A DNA stretch of 64,000 nt. Source: Micromonospora trifolii. GTDB taxonomy: Bacteria; Actinomycetota; Actinomycetes; Mycobacteriales; Micromonosporaceae. The DNA is taken from assembly GCF_022229005.1 (NCBI RefSeq), contig NZ_JAKKFD010000020.1:1-64000 (forward strand), read 5' to 3'. The position numbers and the translations under genes are program-made. The notes beneath the pieces are model-generated. The model was given only the letters and a program-made list of their open reading frames with translations. It did not search any database and was not told the DNA's origin. This document shows, piece by piece, positions 31,941 through 40,814 of the stretch (its first letter is position 1; every line of letters begins with the position of its first letter).

Positions 31941-32937
31941 GGCGGGCTTCCTCGATCAGCTGCTCGCCCCGCTCCCCTGCACCTTGCGCGTCGACGGCCA
32001 GGTCGGGGGCGTCCTCGGGCTGGGGGACGCAGAGCCAGAGCGCCTGCGGTCGGACCTCCGCCCGCAACTGCCGGCCCGGGGAGATCAGGTCGCCGTCCAA
32101 CTCCCGAGGTTGCGCCCGGTTGCTGGTGACCACGACGCGTCGACCCCGGAACACCTCCAGCTGCGGCACCTGGCCGCTGCGGCGGATCACCGCCCAGCCG
32201 AGCGCGAGCCAGTGCCGCAGGTTGCGCGGCGTGAGCACTGCGACGTCGAGCCAGCCGTCGTCCGGCTCGGCCTCGGTCAGCAGTGTCACGCCGCCCTGCA
32301 GCCGACCGACGTTGGCGATCAGGACCGAACGGGCCCGGCGGCGCAGCGGCGGCCGGTCGTCGATGCGGATCTGCACCCGCATCGGCCGGTCCCGCAGGTG
32401 ACGGGCGGCACCCATCACGTACGCCGGCCAGCCGATGCGGGCCTTGGTGGTCTCGTTGGTGGCTTCGAGCATCTGGGCGTCGAAGCCCATGCCGGCCATC
32501 ACTGTGAAGTACTTGTCCTCGACGGCGCCGACGTCGAGCAGCCGTCGGCCGCGTTCGACGGCGACCTGCAACCCGGCGGCCAGGTCGGTGGAGAGCCCCA
32601 GGTTGGCGGCGAGCAGATTGCCGGTGCCCTGCGGCAGCACGGCGAGGGCCACGTCGGTGCCGACCAACCCGCTGACGCAGGACATCACCGTGCCGTCGCC
32701 CCCGCAGGCGAAGACCAGGTCGACGCCGTCCTTGACGGCCTGCTCGGTCTGGCCGCGACCCGGGTCGTCGACTGTCGTCTCGTGCCACTGCGGTGCGGGC
32801 CAGCCGGCAGCGGTCACGGCGTCGTCGACGGTGCGGCGCAACTCGTCGAGATCGTCGACCTTGACCGGGTTGACCACCACCGCGGAGCGCAACCCGCCGT
32901 CGCCGCCCGAGGGCCGCCTGTCCTGTCCAGCATCCAC
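31933..32937 (-). CDS. Diacylglycerol kinase-type lipid kinase
   Basis: This protein of about 334 residues has the catalytic core of the DagK/YegS family: SAVVVNPVKV at the start, the nucleotide-binding CGGDGTVMSCVSGL, PQGTGNLLAANLGL, and the C-terminal beta domain with DDGWLDVAVLT. It should phosphorylate diacylglycerol or a related lipid alcohol with ATP. No start has a clear ribosome binding site. I use the GTG at 32937; GTG at 32955 or 33003 would add 6 or 22 poorly conserved residues. It is the first gene of the operon that includes YihY and PAP2. Confidence 0.87.
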   Translation of the reverse strand: MDAGQDRRPSGGDGGLRSAVVVNPVKVDDLDELRRTVDDAVTAAGWPAPQWHETTVDDPGRGQTEQAVKDGVDLVFACGGDGTVMSCVSGLVGTDVALAVLPQGTGNLLAANLGLSTDLAAGLQVAVERGRRLLDVGAVEDKYFTVMAGMGFDAQMLEATNETTKARIGWPAYVMGAARHLRDRPMRVQIRIDDRPPLRRRARSVLIANVGRLQGGVTLLTEAEPDDGWLDVAVLTPRNLRHWLALGWAVIRRSGQVPQLEVFRGRRVVVTSNRAQPRELDGDLISPGRQLRAEVRPQALWLCVPQPEDAPDLAVDAQGAGERGEQLIEEARRE

Positions 32938-33030
32938 GGCGCCAGTGTGCAGCACCCGGACGGCTTCAGCGACCCGGCGACCGGCGCGCGTCGGAAGTGC
33001 CACAGACAGGTTTCAACCCGGCCCCACCCG

Positions 33031-33609
33031 TCAGGCAGCCGCCCGCAGCGCGAGCTCCACCCGCCGGCGCAGATCGTCGAGGTCGGCCCCGGACTCGGTG
33101 AGCACCAACGCGCCCAGCCCGTTGCCCTCCCGGAGCACCCCGAGCAGGATGTGTTCGGTGCCGATGTGGCGGTGGCGCAGCCGGATGGCCTCCCGCAGGG
33201 ACAGCTCCAGCGCCTTCTTCGAGCGGGGCGAGAAGGGGCCGCCGAGGTACCGCTTACGCCCCCAACGGCGGCGCGGCGCCGGGACCGCCTCCCGTAGCGC
33301 GTCCGGGCCGAAGGACTGTTCGATGCGGGCCACGATCGCGGCCAGGTCGATGCCGATCTCCCGCAGGGCCGCCGCGTCCGCGTCGCCGAGGCCGGCGCCG
33401 CCGCTGGCTGTGTGTCGCCGGACGCGTTCGCGAAGGTCGTCGGCGCGTACGCCGGCGTCGACGAGCACCCGGCTGGCCAGCCCGGCGTCGTCGGCGAGCA
33501 GGGCGAGAAGCAGGTGCTCGGTGCCGACCGGCCGCTGACCCTCGACCCGCGCCTCCTCCAGCGCCCGTCGCACCACGCCGCGCGCCCGGTCGGTGAATCG
33601 TTCGAACAT
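33031..33609 (-). CDS. Clp N-terminal domain protein (double Clp-N repeat, no ATPase)
   Basis: This is a 192-residue protein made of two Clp-N repeats: FERFTDRARGVVRRALEEAR with VGTEHLLLALL, and later FSPRSKKALELSLREAIRLRHRHIGTEHILLGVL. These are the substrate or adaptor-binding modules of ClpC/ClpA, but no AAA+ domain follows. The ATG at 33609 follows GGGAGG and shares one base with the stop of the HTH gene. Free Clp-N proteins may compete with or feed substrates to ClpC; that role is inferred from the domain only. Confidence 0.87.
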   Translation of the reverse strand: MFERFTDRARGVVRRALEEARVEGQRPVGTEHLLLALLADDAGLASRVLVDAGVRADDLRERVRRHTASGGAGLGDADAAALREIGIDLAAIVARIEQSFGPDALREAVPAPRRRWGRKRYLGGPFSPRSKKALELSLREAIRLRHRHIGTEHILLGVLREGNGLGALVLTESGADLDDLRRRVELALRAAA

Positions 33610-33845
33610 CACGCCTCCCAGGATGAGTTGACCGCCGGTCGCCCGGCGTGCTTCTTGTGCACTGCCTGCCGGCTGACCTCGAGCGCGTCGGCGATCTCCT
33701 GCCAGGACCAGCCCTGTCGTCGGGCGTTGTCGACCTGGACCACCTCGAGCCGCTCGAGCAGCCGGCTGAGCGCGCGGACGGCGCGCAGCCCGACCCGGGG
33801 GTCGGTGCTGCCGGCTGCCGCCGCGAGTTCTGTCGCCTGACTCAT
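33609..33845 (-). CDS. Small helix-turn-helix protein paired with Clp-N gene
   Basis: This is a 78-residue protein with a helix-turn-helix near the C-terminus (WSWQEIADALEVSRQAVHKKHAG). It starts at the ATG at 33845, 6 nt after a -10 box, so it is probably leaderless; the apparent upstream TTG is the promoter -35 itself. It lies in an operon with the free Clp-N gene. Its own promoter contains a symmetric TTGACA/TGTCAA site, suggesting autoregulation. Confidence 0.82.
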   Translation of the reverse strand: MSQATELAAAAGSTDPRVGLRAVRALSRLLERLEVVQVDNARRQGWSWQEIADALEVSRQAVHKKHAGRPAVNSSWEA

Positions 33846-33851
33846 GCCGTC

Positions 33852-33882
33852 AACATACGTTGACAACTCCTCTACTGTCAAC
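33852..33882 (-). promoter_or_regulatory. Consensus promoter embedded in an inverted repeat
   Basis: On the minus strand TTGACA (33876-33881) and TATGTT (33852-33857) are 18 bp apart. GTTGACA-N10-TGTCAAC (33859-33882) is an inverted repeat covering the -35 box. Two further GTTGAC half-sites lie at 33849-33854 and 33887-33893. The promoter sits at the 3' end of soxR. Confidence 0.65.
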
Positions 33883-34357
33883 CCCGGTTGACATGCTCGG
33901 TTCGTGGCGACAGCAGCCGGCGCGGTCCGGAGCCCTCACGACCGAGCACGTCGCGGGGGTTGGTCAGATGACAGGCCCGCAGCGACAGGCAGCCGCAGCC
34001 GATGCAGTCACTGAGGTCGTCGCGGAGTGCCTGCAACTGCGCGATGCGAGCGTCGAGCTCGGTACGCCAGGCCGCCGACAGCCGAGCCCAGTCGTCGGGG
34101 GTCGGCGTGCGTTCGCTGGGCAGTTGGTCCAAGGCCTCGCGGATCGCCGTCAGCGAGATGCCGACGTGCTGGGAGGCCCTGATGAACGCGACCCGCCGCA
34201 GGGTGTCACGGCTGTACCGGCGCTGGTTGCTCGCCGTCCGCGTGCTGCGGATGAGGCCCTTGCGCTCGTAGAAGTGCAGGGCCGAGATGGCGACACCGCT
34301 GCGGTCGGCGACCTGCCCGACGGTGAGTTCGTGAAACGTGGTGCGGGGCCTCGGCAT
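33878..34357 (-). CDS. soxR: SoxR, redox-sensing MerR family activator
   Basis: This is a 159-residue MerR-type regulator. The N-terminal helix-turn-helix (LTVGQVADRSGVAISALHFYERKGLI) is followed by a dimerisation helix. The [2Fe-2S] cluster motif C118-x2-C121-x-C123-x5-C129 is exactly that of SoxR. Actinobacterial SoxR responds to redox-active compounds rather than superoxide alone. The ATG at 34357 is chosen over a longer open frame, because it begins the family N-terminus. It is divergent from an NmrA-like reductase across a perfect SoxR box. Confidence 0.93.
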   Translation of the reverse strand: MPRPRTTFHELTVGQVADRSGVAISALHFYERKGLIRSTRTASNQRRYSRDTLRRVAFIRASQHVGISLTAIREALDQLPSERTPTPDDWARLSAAWRTELDARIAQLQALRDDLSDCIGCGCLSLRACHLTNPRDVLGREGSGPRRLLSPRTEHVNRG

Positions 34358-34377
34358 GGACCGACGGTACCGCTTGA

Positions 34378-34395
34378 CCTCAACCATGGTTGAGG
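34378..34395. promoter_or_regulatory. SoxR box
   Basis: CCTCAACCATGGTTGAGG is a perfect 18-bp palindrome matching the actinobacterial SoxR operator. It lies 20 bp upstream of soxR and 46 bp upstream of the divergent oxidoreductase, so SoxR should control the latter and perhaps itself. Confidence 0.85.
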
Positions 34396-34441
34396 CCAGA
34401 GGATCAGCGGCGTCCCCGATCCGCGAGCAAGGAGCCTTTCT

Positions 34442-35323
34442 GTGACCACAGTTCTCGTCATCGGCGCCACCGGGCGGCAGGGCGGCGCCGTCGCCGATCT
34501 GCTGCTCCAGCACGGCCACGACGTCGTCGCCTACGTGCGCTCACCCGAGTCGCCGCCCGCCCGGGCGCTGTCCGCCGCCGGAGCACGGCTCGTCGTCGGT
34601 GACCTGGGCGACCCGGTGGCGCTCGCCGACGCCGCCCACGGTGTCGACGCCGTCTTCGGGCTGTCCGTGCCGTTCGGATCCGGCGGGAAGAACGAGGAGG
34701 TCGCCCAGGGTCGCCTTCTGGTCGACGCGGCGGCCGAGGCGCACCTCGTCTACTCCTCGGTACGCGGCGCCGACCGGATGGTCGAGACGGACATCGACCA
34801 CGCCGACAGCAAACAGCACATCGAGGCGTACCTGCGCAGGCAGCAGGTACGCGCGACAGTCCTCGCGCCGGTCTACTTCATGGAGAACGTCCTGAACACC
34901 GGGTTCAGCCGCCTCACCGACGGCGTCCTGACCAACCCGCTCTCCGGAGGCAAGCCGCTGGACCAGGTCACCGTCCGGGACATCGCCGGCCTCGCCGTGC
35001 ACGCCATCGAGCACCCCGAGCGGTTCGTCGGCGAGCGGATCGACGTCGTCTCCGACCGGGTGACCGGCGAGGAGGCGGCCGGCATCCTCAGCGACGTCCT
35101 CGGCCGCGAGATTCCGTACCAGCAGCTGCCGTTGGACCAGGTCCGGCAGTGGGCCGGCGACGAGATCGCCGACATGTTCCAGCGCTTCGAGGACAACACC
35201 GACTTCGTCGACGTCGACGCGCTGCACGCCGCACACCCCGACGTCGCCTGGCACCGCTACGCCGACTGGGCCCGCACTGTCGACTGGGAGCGAGTCCTCT
35301 CCAGGGAGGCGAGCGGGCGATAA
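34442..35323 (+). CDS. NmrA-like NAD(P)-binding oxidoreductase, SoxR target
   Basis: This is a 293-residue atypical short-chain dehydrogenase. The N-terminal Rossmann motif is VIGATGRQGGAV, and later segments (VYSSVRGADRM, YFMENVL, VTVRDIAGLAVHAIEHPERF) match the NmrA/quinone-oxidoreductase group. The GTG start follows AAGGAG at 34429-34434. In Streptomyces the SoxR regulon includes reductases of this type, and the SoxR box upstream puts this gene under the same control. Probable substrates are quinones or other redox-active metabolites. Confidence 0.9.
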   Translation: MTTVLVIGATGRQGGAVADLLLQHGHDVVAYVRSPESPPARALSAAGARLVVGDLGDPVALADAAHGVDAVFGLSVPFGSGGKNEEVAQGRLLVDAAAEAHLVYSSVRGADRMVETDIDHADSKQHIEAYLRRQQVRATVLAPVYFMENVLNTGFSRLTDGVLTNPLSGGKPLDQVTVRDIAGLAVHAIEHPERFVGERIDVVSDRVTGEEAAGILSDVLGREIPYQQLPLDQVRQWAGDEIADMFQRFEDNTDFVDVDALHAAHPDVAWHRYADWARTVDWERVLSREASGR

Positions 35324-35385
35324 CGCAACGACGCAGCGCCACCGTGCTCATCCGACTACCCTCGGTCAGGGACAGCTTGGTCGTG

Positions 35386-35402
35386 CCGGGCGCGACGCCC
35401 GG
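35386..35402 (+). promoter_or_regulatory. Hairpin abutting the USP ribosome binding site
   Basis: CCGGGCG-CGA-CGCCCGG folds into a 7-bp stem that ends inside the start of GGGAGGTGAT, the ribosome binding site of the USP gene. It could mask or stabilise the site. Confidence 0.35.
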
Positions 35403-35415
35403 GAGGTGATATCGG

Positions 35416-36276
35416 ATGGCCGCACCCGCCGACGCAGCGGTGCTGGTCGGCCTCGGGTCGGAACTCGACCTTCCGGTCGTCGTACAGGCCGCGCAGGAGG
35501 CCGCCGGACACGGCCGGCCACTGCACCTGCTGCACACCTTCGACTGGCGCGTGGCCTTCGCCGCGGACACCGTCGCCGCACCCCGCGACCAGGCCGAAGA
35601 ACTGATCACCCGCGCCGCCCAGCTCGCCCACCAGACCGAGCCGGGGCTGACCGTACGCGGGGAGATCGTCGAGAGCACCATGCTGCCCACCCTCATCCGC
35701 CGCTCGGAGGGCACCTTCCTGCTGGCCGTCGGCGACAGCGGCATGGCGGGCAGCGGCCAGTGCGTTCCGGCCGAGACGACGGCCGTGCAGTTGGCCGCGC
35801 GCGCCGGCTGCCCCCTGTTGGTGGTCCGGCGTGAGCCGCCGCCGCAGGGCCCGGTGCTGGTGGGCGTGGACGGCTCTCCCAGCTCACACCTCGCCCTCCA
35901 GTGGGCCGTGGAGTGCGCGGCCCGCCGGGGCGCGCGGCTGCTGGCGCTGCGGGCGGTGGAGTACGACGAGGACACCGACGCGGTCGCCGAGCAGCTCACC
36001 GAGGCACTGGCCCGGCACGCAGGCCGCGACAACACAGTGCCGACCGAGTGTCGCGTGGTACGCGGCGACCCCGCCGAGGTGCTGATCGACACCTCCCGCA
36101 ACGCGCAGCTGGCGCTGGTCGCCGCCCGCGGCGACGAACCGGGCCGGGCCATGCTGGGCGCGGTCGCCCAGTCCCTGCTCTACCACTCCCCGGCCCCGGT
36201 GGTCGTCGTCCGCGGCCTGGCCGAGGCACCGTTGACCGGGCCCGGCGCCCGCCCGGTGCGGGACCAACGGCCCTGA
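35416..36276 (+). CDS. Tandem universal stress protein, degenerate ATP site
   Basis: This is a 286-residue protein with two UspA domains (residues about 5-140 and 148-280). The second begins VLVGVDGSPSSHLALQWAVE. In both domains the usual G-x2-G-x9-G(S/T) nucleotide loop is altered (GDSGMAGSGQC in the first, GDEPGRAMLGAVAQS in the second), so ATP binding may be weak or lost. It is the first gene of a USP-phosphoketolase-USP cluster, starting at the ATG at 35416. Stress or low-oxygen induction is likely from family knowledge but not shown by the sequence. Confidence 0.88.
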   Translation: MAAPADAAVLVGLGSELDLPVVVQAAQEAAGHGRPLHLLHTFDWRVAFAADTVAAPRDQAEELITRAAQLAHQTEPGLTVRGEIVESTMLPTLIRRSEGTFLLAVGDSGMAGSGQCVPAETTAVQLAARAGCPLLVVRREPPPQGPVLVGVDGSPSSHLALQWAVECAARRGARLLALRAVEYDEDTDAVAEQLTEALARHAGRDNTVPTECRVVRGDPAEVLIDTSRNAQLALVAARGDEPGRAMLGAVAQSLLYHSPAPVVVVRGLAEAPLTGPGARPVRDQRP

Positions 36277-36333
36277 CCCCGGGCGTCCGCAGTGGCCAGG
36301 CCGTACGCCCCACTCCTACCCGCGAGAGGCAGC

Positions 36334-38730
36334 ATGATGGAGACCGCTCTCGACGTGCACCGCGCCCTCACCGACGACGAGCTGCGTCGGCTGGACGCCT
36401 ACTGGCGCGCCGCGAACTACCTCACCGTCGGGCAGATCTACCTGCTGGACAATCCGCTGCTGCGCGAGCCGCTGACCCCCGACGACATCAAACCCCGGCT
36501 GCTCGGGCACTGGGGCACCAGCCCCGGCCTCAACCTGATCTACGCCCACCTCAACCGGGTGATCGTGGCGCGCGACCTCAACGCCATGCTGGTCACCGGC
36601 CCCGGCCACGGCGGTCCGGCCATCGTGGCGAACACCTGGTTGGAGGGCACCTGGTCGGAGCGCTACCACGACGTGGCCCGCGACGAGGCCGGGATGTCCC
36701 GGCTCTTCCGCCAGTTCTCCTTCCCGGGCGGCATCCCCAGCCATGTCGCTGCGGACGTGCCGGGTTCGATCCACGAGGGCGGCGAACTCGGGTACGCGTT
36801 GAGCCACGCCTACGGCGCCGCGTTCGACAACCCGGACCTGCTGGTGGCCTGCGTGATCGGCGACGGCGAGGCGGAGACCGGGCCGCTGGCCGGCAGTTGG
36901 CTCTCCGACGTGTTCCTCAACCCGGCGCGCGACGGCGCGGTGCTGCCCATCCTGCACCTCAACGGCTACAAGATCGCCAACCCGACCGTGCTGTCCCGGA
37001 TCCCCGAGACCGACCTGCTCGACCTCATGCGCGGTTCGGGCTACCAGCCGTACGTGGTGGCCGGTGACGAACCCGCCCGGGTGCACCGGACCCTCGCCGC
37101 GACCCTGGACCGCGTGCTGAGCGAGATCGCCGAGATCCAACGGCGGGCCCGCTCCGGAGGAGTCGTCGAACGTCCCCGCTGGCCGATGATCATTCTGCGG
37201 ACGCCAAAGGGCTGGACCGGCCCGCGTGAGGTCGACGGCACCCGGGTGGAGGGCACCTACCGCGCCCACCAGGTGCCACTGTCGGGCGTCCGCGACAACC
37301 CGGCGCACCGGGCCGAACTGGAGCACTGGCTGCGCAGCTACCGGCCGGAGGAGCTGTTCGACGCTACCGGCGCACCGGTGGAGGAACTACTGGCGCTGCC
37401 GCCGCGCGGTGACCGGCGGATGAGCGCCAACCCGGTGACAAACGGCGGCGTGGTGCTGCGCGACCTGACCCTGCCGGACTTCCGCGACTACGGCGTGGAG
37501 GTACCCGAGCCGGGTACGCCGATCGCCGGCGCGACAGGGGTCCTCGGTCCGTGGATCCGCGACGTCATCAGCGCCAACCCCCAGACGTTCCGGCTGTTCG
37601 GCCCGGACGAGGTCGCGTCGAACCGGCTGGGTGCGGCGTTCGAGGTGACCGACCGGGTCTGGGTGGCCGCCACAGTGCCCGGCGACGACCACCTCTCCCC
37701 CGACGGGCGGGTGATGGAGGTGCTCTCCGAGCACCTGTGCCAGGGTTGGCTGGAGGGCTACCTGCTGACCGGCAGGCACGGCGTGTTCACCAGCTACGAG
37801 GCGTTCATCCACATCGTCGACTCGATGCTCAACCAGCACGCCAAGTGGCTGAAGGTGACCCGTGCCATCCCCTGGCGGCAGCCGATCGCCTCGCTGAACT
37901 ACCTGCTGTCCAGCCACGTCTGGCGGCAGGACCACAACGGCTTCTCCCACCAGGACCCGGGCTTCATCGACCACGTCGTCAACAAGAAGGCCGAGGTGGT
38001 GCGGGTCTATCTGCCGCCGGACGCCAACACACTGCTCGCCACGATGGACCACTGCCTGCGCAGTCGGCACTACATCAACGTGGTGGTGGCCGGTAAGCAG
38101 GCCGCCCCGAACTGGCTGACGATGACCGAGGCGATCCAGCACACCCGGCGTGGCCTGGGCATCTGGGAGTGGGCCAGCAACGACGGCGGCACCGAACCGG
38201 ACGTGGTGCTCGCCTGCTGCGGAGACGTGCCCACCCTGGAGACGTTGGCCGCCGTCGAGCTGCTGCGGCAGAACCTGCCGGCGTTGAAGGTGCGCCTGGT
38301 CAACGTGGTCGACCTGATGCGGCTCCAGCCGGACACCGAGCATCCACACGGCCTGACCGACAACGAGTTCGACACCATCTTCACCGAGGACCGGCCGGTC
38401 ATCTTCGCGTACCACGGTTATCCGTGGCTGATCCACCGACTCACCTACCGCCGCAGCAACCACGACAACCTGCACGTGCGCGGTTACAAGGAAGAGGGCA
38501 CCACCACCACCCCGTTCGACATGGTGATGCTCAACGACCTGGACCGCTTCCACCTGGTCATCGACGTCATCGACCGGGTGCCCGGGCTGGCCGCCAGCGC
38601 CGCGCACCTGCGCCAACGGATGGTCGACGCCCGGCAGGCGGCCCGCGACTACACCCGCGAGTACGGCGAGGACGACCCCCAGGTCGCCGAGTGGCGCTGG
38701 GTCCGCGAAACCGACCCGACCACCCCCTGA
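36334..38730 (+). CDS. xfp: Xylulose-5-phosphate/fructose-6-phosphate phosphoketolase
   Basis: This is a 798-residue thiamine diphosphate enzyme, full length for the family. It contains [41 protein letters not shown], the thiamine diphosphate motif [14 protein letters not shown] and RFNAF-equivalent segments such as [14 protein letters not shown] and [21 protein letters not shown]. It cleaves xylulose-5-phosphate or fructose-6-phosphate with phosphate to acetyl phosphate and an aldose phosphate. The ATG at 36334 follows GAGAGGC. Its position between two USP genes points to a stress or hypoxia metabolic bypass. Confidence 0.96.
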   Translation: MMETALDVHRALTDDELRRLDAYWRAANYLTVGQIYLLDNPLLREPLTPDDIKPRLLGHWGTSPGLNLIYAHLNRVIVARDLNAMLVTGPGHGGPAIVANTWLEGTWSERYHDVARDEAGMSRLFRQFSFPGGIPSHVAADVPGSIHEGGELGYALSHAYGAAFDNPDLLVACVIGDGEAETGPLAGSWLSDVFLNPARDGAVLPILHLNGYKIANPTVLSRIPETDLLDLMRGSGYQPYVVAGDEPARVHRTLAATLDRVLSEIAEIQRRARSGGVVERPRWPMIILRTPKGWTGPREVDGTRVEGTYRAHQVPLSGVRDNPAHRAELEHWLRSYRPEELFDATGAPVEELLALPPRGDRRMSANPVTNGGVVLRDLTLPDFRDYGVEVPEPGTPIAGATGVLGPWIRDVISANPQTFRLFGPDEVASNRLGAAFEVTDRVWVAATVPGDDHLSPDGRVMEVLSEHLCQGWLEGYLLTGRHGVFTSYEAFIHIVDSMLNQHAKWLKVTRAIPWRQPIASLNYLLSSHVWRQDHNGFSHQDPGFIDHVVNKKAEVVRVYLPPDANTLLATMDHCLRSRHYINVVVAGKQAAPNWLTMTEAIQHTRRGLGIWEWASNDGGTEPDVVLACCGDVPTLETLAAVELLRQNLPALKVRLVNVVDLMRLQPDTEHPHGLTDNEFDTIFTEDRPVIFAYHGYPWLIHRLTYRRSNHDNLHVRGYKEEGTTTTPFDMVMLNDLDRFHLVIDVIDRVPGLAASAAHLRQRMVDARQAARDYTREYGEDDPQVAEWRWVRETDPTTP

Positions 38731-38741
38731 AGGAGGACGAC

Positions 38742-39599
38742 GTGCGCGACGCGGAGATCCTGGTCGGCTACGACGGCTCGACCGACGCCTCGGTGGCCCT
38801 GAACTGGGCCGTGGAGGAGGCGCGGCACAGCGGCCAGCCGGTGCGGCTGGCGTACGTCTTCGAATGGCTGACAGTGGCCAGTTGGGTCGGCCCGGGCGTG
38901 GCCCCCGGCGTGTGGCCGGACGACACCGCCCGCCGGCAGGTCGAGGACCTGGTCCGCAGCGCCGCGGCGGACGCCACAGCGGCGAACCCCGGGCTGCGGA
39001 TCACCGGCGAGGTGTACGACGGGCCGCCCGCGCTGGTGTTGCAGGAACGCTCGGCCGAGGCCGGGATGCTGGTGCTCGGCAGCCGGGGTCACGGCGGCTT
39101 CGGCGGCCTGCTCGCCGGGTCGACGGCGGTCTCGGTCGCCGCGCACGCCCACTGCCCGGTCGTGGTGGTCCGGGACGGGGCCGGCAGCGCCGCGACCGAC
39201 ACGTCGAACCACCCGGTGACGGTCGGGGTGGACGGCTCGGACCCGTCGCTGGTGGCGCTCGGCTTCGCTGCCGAACGGGCGGCGCAGCGGCAGCTGCCTC
39301 TGCGCGTCCTGCACGCCTGGACACCGGGCCCCGGCGGGGCGGCCGGGGTGCCCGACGAGCGCGCCGCCGTGGAGCAGGCGCTGGAGCCGTGGCGGCGAAC
39401 GTTCCCCGACCTGGCGGTGACCGTCGACCTGGAGTCGACAAGCCCGTCGACGATGCTGATCGAGGCGAGTCGGGACGCGCGGCTGGTAGTGGTCGGCAGC
39501 CGGGGCCGGGGCGGGCTGGCCGGCATGCTGCTCGGCTCGGTGAGTCAACAGCTCATCCAACACGCCGCCTGCCCGGTCGCGGTGGTCCGCGAACGCTGA
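38742..39599 (+). CDS. Tandem universal stress protein, canonical ATP-binding type
   Basis: This is a 285-residue protein with two UspA domains. Both carry an intact nucleotide loop (GSRGHGGFGGLLAGST and GSRGRGGLAGMLLGSV), unlike the degenerate upstream copy. The GTG at 38742 follows AAGGAGG and lies 11 bp after the phosphoketolase stop, so the two are co-transcribed. It probably senses or buffers ATP during stress, by family analogy. Confidence 0.92.
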   Translation: MRDAEILVGYDGSTDASVALNWAVEEARHSGQPVRLAYVFEWLTVASWVGPGVAPGVWPDDTARRQVEDLVRSAAADATAANPGLRITGEVYDGPPALVLQERSAEAGMLVLGSRGHGGFGGLLAGSTAVSVAAHAHCPVVVVRDGAGSAATDTSNHPVTVGVDGSDPSLVALGFAAERAAQRQLPLRVLHAWTPGPGGAAGVPDERAAVEQALEPWRRTFPDLAVTVDLESTSPSTMLIEASRDARLVVVGSRGRGGLAGMLLGSVSQQLIQHAACPVAVVRER

Positions 39600-39611
39600 C
39601 GACAGACGTGT

Positions 39612-40079
39612 TCACCTGTTGCCCGTCGCCTGCCCGGCCAGCTCACTCCTGCGGCGCAGCAACGCCGCTCGCGTCCGACGGGCCGCCCGCAGGTTCAGCG
39701 CCGCCACCGCGCCGAGTAGGAGCACCACGCCCAGCAACGCCGGCTCCAATTCGTGTCGGAGCAGGCTGATGGCCAACGCGCCAACGCCGAATGCCAGCCA
39801 GGCGGCGATGCCGAGCCAGCCGGCGACCACCCGGTCCCTGGCGAACAGCGGAGCCCGTCGGGTCACGGCCCAGCCACCGAACACCGCCCAGCACAGGCCG
39901 ATCGCCACCAGGACGGCGAAGGCCACGTTCGTGCGCGTCGGCAACCCGGGCTCGGTGGCCCAGAGCAGCCCGATCAGGGCGCTCGCGGTGAGACCGGTGA
40001 AGGCCAGCGCCAGGTAGCCGACCCGCCTGCGCAGCGACAACGGCGCGTCCAGGCGCGCCAGCACCTCTTCCGGAGTCAT
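39612..40079 (-). CDS. Four-helix membrane protein coupled to ECF sigma factor (possible anti-sigma)
   Basis: This is a 155-residue protein with a charged N-terminus (MTPEEVLARLDAPLSLRRRV) and four predicted membrane segments. Its ATG overlaps the stop of the sigma gene (ATGA), so the two are translated together. That position is typical of anti-sigma factors, and the short N-terminal cytoplasmic part could be the binding portion. No zinc-binding HxxxCxxC motif is present, so this is not a standard ZAS anti-sigma. The role is therefore tentative. Confidence 0.75.
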   Translation of the reverse strand: MTPEEVLARLDAPLSLRRRVGYLALAFTGLTASALIGLLWATEPGLPTRTNVAFAVLVAIGLCWAVFGGWAVTRRAPLFARDRVVAGWLGIAAWLAFGVGALAISLLRHELEPALLGVVLLLGAVAALNLRAARRTRAALLRRRSELAGQATGNR

Positions 40080-40594
40080 GCCTCGTACCCCTTCCGCACC
40101 AGCTCGTGGCGTAACAACCTGCGGGCCCGGTTGAGCCGCGACTTGACCGTGCCGACGGGTACGCCGCAGATCTGCGCGCAGGCGTCCAGCGGCTGATCCT
40201 CCAGGTGGAACAGCAGAAGCACCTCCCGTTCCCGAGCGGGGAGCGCCGCCAGCGCCCCGGCCAGCGTCTCCCGGTTGACGACCTCCTCGGCCTCGTCGGC
40301 GCCCGGCAGGTCGTCGACAGGTTCGGGCTCCGGGCGGGCGTACGCGTCCCGCAACCGGTTCATCACCGCCCGGCGGGCGATGATGAACAGCCATGGGGTG
40401 AACCGTTCCGGCTGCCGCAACTTCGGCAACCCCTTGAAGACCGCCAACCAGATCTCCTGCACCACATCGTCGTCGGACCCACCGAGCATCCGCCCGACGT
40501 ACCGCTCGACCGCCGGATGCCAGCCCTGCACCAACTCGGCGAACGCCTCCCGTTCACCCAACTGGCAGCGGACCACCAGCAACTCATCGCTCAT
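40076..40594 (-). CDS. ECF RNA polymerase sigma factor
   Basis: This is a 172-residue sigma-70 family factor with only regions 2 and 4. Region 2 shows DDVVQEIWLAVFKGLPKLRQPERFTPWLFIIARRAVMNRLRD and region 4 shows LPAREREVLLLFHLEDQPLDACAQICGVPVGTVKSRLNRARRLLR. It is divergent from the two-ATPase export operon and overlaps the membrane protein downstream. It probably drives its own operon and perhaps the exporter, but no clear ECF promoter could be fixed in the 220-bp gap. Confidence 0.92.
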   Translation of the reverse strand: MSDELLVVRCQLGEREAFAELVQGWHPAVERYVGRMLGGSDDDVVQEIWLAVFKGLPKLRQPERFTPWLFIIARRAVMNRLRDAYARPEPEPVDDLPGADEAEEVVNRETLAGALAALPAREREVLLLFHLEDQPLDACAQICGVPVGTVKSRLNRARRLLRHELVRKGYEA

Positions 40595-40814
40595 CGGCCC
40601 TCCTTCGCCTGTTCAGTCGGCGTGGACGCCCGGCAGGTTCACGATCCACCACAGCGAAATCCGGCCTCGGCTGGTGGAGGGTCGCGGCGGTGGACCCTCG
40701 CCCAGAATGCAGGAAAGCCACCCCGGGCATGGTCAACAGAGCCGGCTGTTGCGAAACTGCTTCAATCTGCGTCAGCACGGGCAATCGAGGCGCACGACCC
40801 GGACGGAGAAGGGC

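Noticed and set aside
35360..35400. Possible DevR/DosR box upstream of the USP gene
   Set aside because: Only a GGGAC half with a weak partner is seen; it is not a credible 18-20-bp symmetric site.
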